Source of the DNA: JBGTKH01 sp041744735 | Lineage (GTDB): Bacteria; Planctomycetota; Planctomycetia; Pirellulales; Pirellulaceae | DNA length: 11,263 bases | Assembly: GCA_041744735.1 (NCBI GenBank) | Contig: JBGTKH010000362.1 | Location: 1-11,263, forward strand | Direction: 5' to 3' | Shown here: in pieces, positions 7,801 to 11,263 of the stretch | How the letters are laid out: every line of letters begins with the position of its first letter | Numbering within the stretch: the stretch's first letter is position 1 | Position numbers and translations under genes: made by a program | Notes under the pieces: model-generated | Told to the model about the DNA's origin: nothing | The model's input: only the letters and a program-made list of their open reading frames with translations | The model's database searches: none

Positions 7801-7944
7801 ACCGACGGGGAATTCTCGATGTAGCAACTCTTGAAACTCGTCCGTTTGAGCCAACTCGTCGAGGCTCCGCCAATACTCCTTGCCGGTGTGCCCCGCCAGA
7901 TGCCGGCGAATACGTGCAACTTCAAAGGTGTCTTTTCTAGGCAT
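4804..7944 (-). CDS. actB: ACIII subunit ActB, molybdopterin-oxidoreductase-like and iron-sulfur fusion subunit
   Basis: 1046 residues, typical for ActB. After a soluble extension of about 55 residues comes a Tat signal (TRRQFLTL at 57-64, hydrophobic MAASLALAGLNG, then Cys77 as a possible lipidation site). Residues about 85-740 are a degenerate molybdopterin-oxidoreductase domain, which in characterised ActB carries no Mo cofactor. Residues about 813-1005 are a ferredoxin-like domain with 15 candidate ligand Cys: 822, 825, 828, 832; 879, 882, 887, 891; 911, 917, 921; 960, 963, 990, 994. Thr914 stands where a sixteenth Cys would be, which fits three [4Fe-4S] clusters plus one [3Fe-4S]. Two oddities: residues 591-606 are encoded by a palindromic repeat, and a His array of period 5 (779-799) precedes the cluster domain. 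The ATG at 7944 lies 4 nt after the actA stop, with GGTGA just upstream. Confidence 0.96.
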   Translation of the reverse strand: MPRKDTFEVARIRRHLAGHTGKEYWRSLDELAQTDEFQELLHREFPVGASEWSDEPTRRQFLTLMAASLALAGLNGCSGQPEEKIVPYVRQPEQIVPGKPLYFATALALAGDVLGVLVESHMGRPTKIEGNSKHPAVPESFWGGDELLRPGATDVFAQAAVLSLYDPDRSQTVMRRGQISSWDALLGELNARLQLPQAKQGAGLRILTESVLSPTLGNQLNALLESYPQAKWHQYEPVNRDNAHAGARLAFGEDANCLPHFDRADVILSLDCDFLSHGPGHLQHARQFIRRRQVRHADGHEAEMNRLYVVESTPTITGAIADHRLPLRASQIEAVARAVARRLGIEVAAPPADRLDGVSAKWLDALSDDLQNYRLERDPGSCLVLAGPSQPPIVHALAHAINERLGAVGTTITFTEPPEIQRVSQSESLADLLSDMRAGVVEMLVILGCNPVYWTPADFEFADALSKVPFCLHSGLYQDETAVVCDWHVPESHPLESWSDLRAFDGTVSIVQPMIAPLYSGISPHQVLAAMLGQPGRTAYEIVREYWQQQQTGGDFDDFWQQSLHDGVMAGTAFPTKQVSTDGLLDRVAEETQSVGDGRSQAELGNENGGESGGVEVVFQPDPTVFDGRYANNGWLQELPKPLTKLTWDNAALLSHQTAAQFGLSDGDIVEIELAERKMHIPVWRLVGHPDRCVTVHLGYGRTHAGRVGNGAGFNAYRIRTSRSPWFATGAKLRRTGNLYRLASTQHHALMDGRDLVRSGTLDEIRHHPDHPPLMKGGHAESAHQDSGHNDSEHKGAEHPSMFPAWEYKGYKWGMSIDLNACIGCNACVIACQAENNIPVVGKSQVLVGREMHWLRIDRYYAGDPKLIEPETYHQPVPCMHCENAPCELVCPVAATVHSDEGLNDMVYNRCVGTRYCSNNCPYKVRRFNFLDYADYNTPVLKLLNNPDVTVRSRGVMEKCSYCVQRISAGRIQAEKEDRQIRDGEVVTACQAVCPTQAIVFGDLNDAHSQVTAIKHQPLNYDLLAELNTRPRTSYLAALRNPKPNL
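5548..5610 (-). other. Histidine array of period 5 in the ActB linker
   Basis: In ActB, His779, 784, 789, 794 and 799 are spaced exactly five residues apart, in an acidic and polar context (AESA, QDSG, NDSE, KGAE between them). The stretch joins the molybdopterin-like domain to the iron-sulfur domain, which begins around residue 813. It could be a flexible linker or a metal-binding tract; the sequence alone does not decide. Confidence 0.75.
6127..6172. repeat. Composite double-hairpin repeat translated within actB
   Basis: Two adjacent palindromes. TTCCCAAGC-TCC-GCTTGGGAA (6128-6148) has a perfect 9-bp stem; GACGC-TCT-GCGTC (6160-6172) has a perfect 5-bp stem. From memory, repeats of this form (a GACGC...GCGTC hairpin followed by a CCCAAGC...GCTTGGG hairpin) are dispersed in planctomycete and cyanobacterial genomes. 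Here the element is read in frame on the minus strand as residues 591-606 (ETQSVGDGRSQAELGN), in a hydrophilic Gly/Glu/Asn-rich stretch between domain segments of ActB. Confidence 0.7.
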
Positions 7945-7948
7945 GCGA

Positions 7949-8611
7949 TCACCGGTGGCAGACGGAACAACTCATCTTGCTTTTCACACCATACTGCTCG
8001 GCTAACTTGGCGGAATCAAGCAGTGCGTGGTTTTCGTCATCGGCAGTTGGTTGCCAGCGCATGTTGAAGACTTGGGCGCGCGGCTGAACGTTGTTCTCCG
8101 GATTGCGATGACAATCGAGGCACCACTCCATCAACAGCGTGTTTTCGCGCCACATCAACGGCATGTCGTCGACCTGACCGTGGCACGTCACACAGCCGAT
8201 CCCTTTGTGCACGTGAATGCTGTGGTCGAAGAAGACAAAGTCCGGCAGGTCGTGCACGCGAGTCCATTGGAGCGGCTCGCCCGTGCGAAAGCTGTCCCGC
8301 ACAGGCTGAAGCATCGGGCTCTCGGCCCATAACTGCGAGTGGCAGTTCATGCAGATCTTGGTCGACGGGATGCCGGCAAACGACGAATTCTCGACCGACG
8401 TGTGACAATAACGGCAATCGATGCCGTCATCGGCGACGTGGTGCTTGTGGCTGAACGGAACCGGCTGAGTGCGCACAACGCCCGCTTCGGTCATGTACGG
8501 CGACCGCACCAGCACATATCCCACGAGACCAATCCCCGCAGCAATGAACACCGCCCCGAAGATACTGACCCGGGAGATGGTGTTCATGCTCGGGTGGAAG
8601 ACCTGTGGCAT
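7949..8611 (-). CDS. actA: ACIII subunit ActA, pentaheme c-type cytochrome
   Basis: 220 residues with five CxxCH haem motifs: CRYCH (66-70), CMNCH (87-91), CVTCH (140-144), CLDCH (164-168) and CSVCH (215-219). An N-terminal membrane anchor follows the start (ISRVSIFGAVFIAAGIGLVGYV, about 12-33), placing the haems in the periplasm. Other His residues, as in FSHKHH and FFDHSIHVHKG, can supply the axial ligands. ActA accepts electrons from ActB and is the first gene of the operon. The frame stays open upstream to 9019, but ATG 8611 is chosen: the family N-terminus MPQVFHPSMNTISRV begins there, GAGGAA (8626-8621) lies 9 nt upstream, and the upstream extension has no anchor and includes REP sequence. 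The last haem motif is one residue from the C-terminus, and actB starts 4 nt after the stop. Confidence 0.96.
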   Translation of the reverse strand: MPQVFHPSMNTISRVSIFGAVFIAAGIGLVGYVLVRSPYMTEAGVVRTQPVPFSHKHHVADDGIDCRYCHTSVENSSFAGIPSTKICMNCHSQLWAESPMLQPVRDSFRTGEPLQWTRVHDLPDFVFFDHSIHVHKGIGCVTCHGQVDDMPLMWRENTLLMEWCLDCHRNPENNVQPRAQVFNMRWQPTADDENHALLDSAKLAEQYGVKSKMSCSVCHR

Positions 8612-8659
8612 CAGGATGACTTCCTCGAGGAGCAGCGAATCGTGAAAACGATAGACGGC

Positions 8660-8688
8660 AACATAACGAAGTGCCGAGCATCCGGCAA
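8660..8688 (-). promoter_or_regulatory. Candidate sigma-70-type promoter of the ACIII operon
   Basis: On the minus strand, TTGCCG (8688-8683) and TATGTT (8665-8660) are separated by exactly 17 nt. That gives 4 of 6 matches to each consensus hexamer and a predicted 5' UTR of about 40 nt before actA. It lies just downstream of the REP-like cluster. Found by eye, and such partial matches are common by chance. Confidence 0.3.
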
Positions 8689-8740
8689 TCGGCCACCGAC
8701 AAGGTGTTGGAAAAACAGCATCCCGCCGCGGAAGTCGCAA

Positions 8741-8836
8741 GAATTCCGAAGTTTCGAGAATCGTCCCGTAGCGGAATTCGTGAGAATTCCAAAGTTTCGA
8801 GAATTCCGAAGTTTCACAACTTCGAACTTCGGCTAC
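8741..8836. repeat. REP-like hairpin cluster upstream of actA
   Basis: A plus-strand unit (8768-8790) reads GTAGC, GGAATTC, GTGA loop, GAATTCC. A minus-strand unit (8836-8806) begins GTAGC and contains CGAAGTT, GTGA, AACTTCG, with a tandem duplication of a 7-nt AACTTCG piece. The two units point head-out, like the pair at 391-441. They share the GTAG foot and GTGA loop but have different perfectly paired stems. A 21-nt direct repeat with one mismatch (8741-8761 and 8784-8804) overlaps the cluster. This is the same family as 391-441, more diverged. Confidence 0.75.
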
Positions 8837-8865
8837 CGCTTTGAAATGTTCGCCTCGTGGAGTGG

Positions 8866-9072
8866 CTAGCCGGAGCCAGTTGCGGCGAATGATGGCGACG
8901 CGCCGGAGAGGATCGTAAGGGAGACGAACTGGAACGGCCCTGAACGAGAGAGGGACGTCGCGGGGCCAAGCCAGCCGAATCGACGGCAGAAGCGGCTGGA
9001 GCGATGGACGGCATACCATTGGCGTTTGGCGGTGTTGCCGCTGTGCCGGCGTTTGCGTTTTCCATCGGGCAT
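8866..9072 (-). CDS. Possible small basic protein, 68 residues, unknown
   Basis: ATG at 9072 follows a GGAGGG Shine-Dalgarno (9085-9080) with 7-nt spacing, the best argument that it is translated. The N-terminal half is strongly basic (PDGKRKRRH, then AKRQWYAVHRSSRFCRRF, residues 2-32). The C-terminal half is Ser/Gly/Ala-rich with a weak hydrophobic patch (FQFVSLTIL, 48-56). I recognise no family. Two other frames are also open over part of this stretch, so it could be a chance ORF or a decayed gene. It lies co-directionally between the 34-codon ORF and actA, and could share a transcript with either. Confidence 0.3.
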   Translation of the reverse strand: MPDGKRKRRHSGNTAKRQWYAVHRSSRFCRRFGWLGPATSLSRSGPFQFVSLTILSGASPSFAATGSG

Positions 9073-9151
9073 GGCTGAGCCCTCCATGCTGAATGTCTTT
9101 TGCTTATGATGCCAAGCAGCGCCTGTTAGTTCCCTTTATGGCCGCGGCGGA

Positions 9152-9256
9152 TCAAATGTAAAAGGGGTTCGAGCCGCGTACCGGTCGCATGACCCATAAC
9201 GTTGCCAACACGCTGACGATTGTTCCACTGGTCAACAAAATGCTGTTCAGGATCAT
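9152..9256 (-). CDS. Candidate small membrane protein, 34 residues
   Basis: ATG at 9256 has a consensus GGAGG (9268-9264) 7 nt upstream. The product starts with a single hydrophobic helix (MILNSILLTSGTIVSVLATL, residues 1-20, continuing WVM) and ends in a short tail with two Arg (RPVRGSNPFYI), consistent with a one-pass inner-membrane peptide with a cytoplasmic C-terminus. It is co-directional with the ACIII operon, about 540 nt upstream of actA. Its size recalls the tiny accessory subunits of respiratory oxidases, but I see no specific family match. An in-frame extension to 9412 is rejected because it would run through the inverted repeat and leave the Shine-Dalgarno unused. Confidence 0.5.
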   Translation of the reverse strand: MILNSILLTSGTIVSVLATLWVMRPVRGSNPFYI

Positions 9257-9339
9257 GGTGTCGCCTCCATTCAAAATTTGCTCATCTGTCCCCGATCTAA
9301 AGAAGAAATTGAACGCAATCAGTGTGCCATGTCCGACGG

Positions 9340-9414
9340 GGGTGGCTGGGGCTGAGTCCGCGAAGCCCCGGCTTACGACAGACTGGGGCTTCGCGGACTC
9401 AGCCCCAGCCACCC
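9340..9414. repeat. Perfect 30-bp inverted repeat with 15-nt loop
   Basis: Arms 9340-9369 and 9385-9414 are exact reverse complements over 30 bp, GC-rich, containing GGCTGGGGCTGAGTCCGCG. The loop is GGCTTACGACAGACT. It lies upstream of both the minus-strand small ORF and the plus-strand topoisomerase gene and has no T-tract on either side, so it is not a standard terminator for either. It looks like another dispersed palindromic or MITE-like element. Confidence 0.85.
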
Positions 9415-9572
9415 AAGGCTAACCAGAAAGACGATGTTGGGACACGACCGCGAAAGACAATGAATCGATGCTGACGCGGCGTCCTCTTGTGGTCGAAATG
9501 ATCACCCGCGGCCGCGAATCGCGACACTTTCAACGGTGCGAAAGCAGTCTGGGATGAGTCGGCGGGAGTCGC

Positions 9573-9578
9573 TATAAT
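9573..9578 (+). promoter_or_regulatory. Candidate -10 box for topoisomerase VI B
   Basis: A perfect TATAAT lies on the plus strand about 100 nt before the TTG start. No good -35 hexamer is visible 16-18 nt upstream (TGGGAT at 9550-9555), and there is no extended TG. If used, it gives a leader of about 95 nt. Confidence 0.35.
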
Positions 9579-9666
9579 CCGCAAAGTCAGCCGAGTCTTC
9601 CACTCGCACCCGCACCCATTTGATCTTCATAACGTGCAAGCTGATGGACAGGCATTGCGCGGGGTA

Positions 9667-9672
9667 AAGGAG
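9667..9672 (+). promoter_or_regulatory. Shine-Dalgarno that sets the TTG start of topoisomerase VI B
   Basis: AAGGAG lies 8 nt before TTG 9681. A GTG at 9672 overlaps the site itself, and the GTG at 9690 is 17 nt away, so TTG 9681 is the best-placed start. An in-frame TGA at 9642 limits any extension upstream. Confidence 0.65.
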
Positions 9673-9680
9673 TGCCAACC

Positions 9681-11263
9681 TTGTCAACTGTGAACGCGAA
9701 CGAAACGAACGCCACGCGAATTCCTGCCGACACCGCCGGCGACGTGAACGGCCATGCTGCGTCGAACGGCAATGGCCGGGCGTCGCGTGAACGCCGCCGC
9801 GCGACGGCCGAAACGATGGCGGCCAAGCAGCAGGATATTTCGGTCAGCGAGTTCTTCGCCAAGAACCGGCACCTGTTGGGTTTCGACAACCCGCGCAAGG
9901 CGCTGCTGACGACCGTGAAAGAGGCGGTCGACAATTCGTTGGACGCCTGCGAAGAGGCGGGTATCACGCCAGAGATCTGGGTGCACATCGAAACGACCGG
10001 CAACAATCGCTACAAGGTCGGCGTGCAAGACAACGGGCCGGGGATTGTAAAGAAACAGATCCCGCTGATCTTCGGCAAGCTGCTATACGGCTCGAAATTT
10101 CATCGGCTGCGAATGAGCCGCGGCCAGCAAGGGATCGGCATCAGCGCGGCCGGCATGTACGGGATGCTGACGACGGGCAAGCCGGTGAAGATCATCTCGA
10201 AGACATCGCCCCGGAAGCCGGCTCACTACTTCGAGATTCAGATCGACACCAAACGCAACCATCCCGAAATCATCAACGGCAAGGGGGACGGCGAAGACAT
10301 TCCGGCCGGCGAGAAAGGGCACAAGCACATCACCGATCACGGCATCGAATGGGTCGCGTATTACGACGCCGAGGAGGGCAAGTCGCCGAAGGAAGTGGCC
10401 AGCGGCACGCGCGTGACGATCGAAATGGAAGGCCGCTATCAGCGCGGCCGCGGCAGTGTCGACGACTATTTGGAGCAGACGGCAATCGCCAACCCGCACG
10501 TGACTCTGCATTACATCGACCCGGATAACAACAAGAAATCGTACGCTCGTTCGACCGAGCAACTGCCACCCGAGCCGAAGGAAATCAAGCCGCACCCGTA
10601 CGGCATCGAATTGGGCCGGCTGTTGACGATGCTCAAGGACACCAAGGCCCCGACGTTGTCGCAATTCCTAACGCACTCGTTCTCGCGAGTCAGTTCTTCT
10701 GTGGCGCGCCGGATTTGTGAAGCGGCAAAGGTCGGCACGCGCGCATCGCCCAAACGCATTGGCCGCCGCGAGGCGGATTCGCTGTATCAGGCGATCCAAA
10801 GCACGAAGATCAGTGCGCCGGGCACCGATTGCATCTCGCCGATCGGCGAAGAACTGTTGCTGAAAGGTCTGTACCAAGTGGTGCCCGGCGAGTTCTACTG
10901 CGCGGCGACTCGGCCGCCGTCAGTATATCGCGGCAATCCGTTTCAGATCGAGGTCGCGCTGGCATTCGGCGGCACCAGCGTGGCTCAAAAAATCTCGCGC
11001 GAGGCGCTGGCGGAATTGCTCGGCGAGAGCGACGCCCGCACGCTCAGGCAGTTTATTGTCACCACGTTCGACGGCCTCGGGCCCGACTCGGCGGACCGCA
11101 TTCTGAAAGAGGCCAACATGGGCACTCGGCAGTCGCCGGGCAAGCTGAAGAAGGCCGACATCGACCGGCTGCATCAGGCGATGCGGAACGTGAATCTGTC
11201 GGAAGGCCAGTCGATGCAGGTGCTGCGTTACGCCAACCGCGTGCCGCTGCAATTCCAGCAAGC
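9681..11263 (+). CDS. top6B: DNA topoisomerase VI subunit B (5' part, runs off the right edge)
   Basis: 527 complete codons are visible and the gene continues past the window. Subunit B is the ATPase of the type IIB topoisomerase; it works with the DNA-cleaving A subunit (Spo11-like) as an A2B2 enzyme in the cytoplasm. GHKL motifs are clear: N-box EAVDNSLDACEEAG (81-94, Asn85 as the Mg ligand), DNGPGI (117-122), the FGKLLYGSKFH segment (131-141), and the glycine-rich lid SRGQQGIGISAAG (about 146-158). An H2TH-type segment (LSQFLTHSFSRVSSSVARRI, about 326-345) and the PPSVYRGNPFQIEV region leading into the transducer domain (about 411-424) follow. Residues 1-48 are a polar Asn/Ala/Arg-rich extension. 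The start is TTG with AAGGAG 8 nt upstream. A subunit A gene probably follows but cannot be seen. The gene is divergent from the ACIII operon and functionally unrelated. Confidence 0.93.
   Translation, partial: MSTVNANETNATRIPADTAGDVNGHAASNGNGRASRERRRATAETMAAKQQDISVSEFFAKNRHLLGFDNPRKALLTTVKEAVDNSLDACEEAGITPEIWVHIETTGNNRYKVGVQDNGPGIVKKQIPLIFGKLLYGSKFHRLRMSRGQQGIGISAAGMYGMLTTGKPVKIISKTSPRKPAHYFEIQIDTKRNHPEIINGKGDGEDIPAGEKGHKHITDHGIEWVAYYDAEEGKSPKEVASGTRVTIEMEGRYQRGRGSVDDYLEQTAIANPHVTLHYIDPDNNKKSYARSTEQLPPEPKEIKPHPYGIELGRLLTMLKDTKAPTLSQFLTHSFSRVSSSVARRICEAAKVGTRASPKRIGRREADSLYQAIQSTKISAPGTDCISPIGEELLLKGLYQVVPGEFYCAATRPPSVYRGNPFQIEVALAFGGTSVAQKISREALAELLGESDARTLRQFIVTTFDGLGPDSADRILKEANMGTRQSPGKLKKADIDRLHQAMRNVNLSEGQSMQVLRYANRVPLQFQQ

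Larger units (their letters stand above)
8612..9680. other. Divergent intergenic spacer between actA and topoisomerase VI B
   Basis: No long gene is supported in these roughly 1.07 kb. Going right from actA it holds a candidate actA promoter, a REP-like hairpin cluster (8741-8836), a possible 68-codon ORF (8866-9072), a 34-codon membrane ORF (9152-9256), a perfect 30-bp inverted repeat (9340-9414), and about 150 nt of featureless sequence. A TATAAT box then precedes the topoisomerase gene. No tRNA, rRNA or CRISPR structure was seen. Confidence 0.7.

Noticed and set aside
8741..8836. CRISPR array
   Set aside because: Units are inverted hairpins of unequal sequence without regular spacers.
7949..9019. 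Long 356-codon version of actA
   Set aside because: The upstream 136 codons run through REP hairpins and low-similarity sequence. The family N-terminus, Shine-Dalgarno and membrane anchor all fit ATG 8611.
9340..9414. Inverted repeat as a rho-independent terminator
   Set aside because: No T-tract on either side, and neither neighbouring gene reads into it: both start after it on their own strand.

Overview
The window looks like a moderately GC-rich bacterial chromosome segment, most likely from the phylum Planctomycetota. Three things point there: a complete Alternative Complex III (ACIII) operon followed by a SCO-type gene, a bacterial DNA topoisomerase VI B subunit gene, and a high density of short palindromic repeats inside and between genes. 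I could not run a search, so the phylum is an inference and no lower rank is claimed.

Minus strand, 8611 down to 1: one tightly packed operon. Its order is actA (pentaheme cytochrome c), actB (iron-sulfur and molybdopterin-oxidoreductase-like subunit), actC (NrfD-type membrane subunit), actD (DUF3341), actE (monoheme lipoprotein cytochrome c) and actF (second quinone-type membrane subunit). A small single-pass membrane protein and a SCO1/SenC copper-chaperone-like protein, cut by the window edge, follow. Most junctions overlap by 4 nt (ATGA or GTGA) or by a few more, so translational coupling is expected. ACIII oxidises quinol and passes electrons to a cytochrome c or directly to a terminal oxidase. 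SCO proteins help assemble the copper centre of that oxidase, so an oxidase gene cluster probably lies beyond the left edge.

8612 to 9680: a divergent spacer of about 1.07 kb. It holds a REP-like hairpin cluster next to the actA promoter region, two small minus-strand ORFs with strong Shine-Dalgarno sites (68 and 34 codons), a perfect 30-bp inverted repeat, and a TATAAT box ahead of the plus-strand gene.

Plus strand, 9681 to the right edge: the N-terminal 527 codons of topoisomerase VI subunit B (GHKL ATPase, H2TH and the start of the transducer region), truncated by the window.

The core gene systems are known. The most unusual signal is that at least four different palindromic repeat families sit in this 11 kb, and three of them lie within coding sequence. 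One lies at the sco start, one makes up much of the actE signal peptide, and one is read in frame inside actB.
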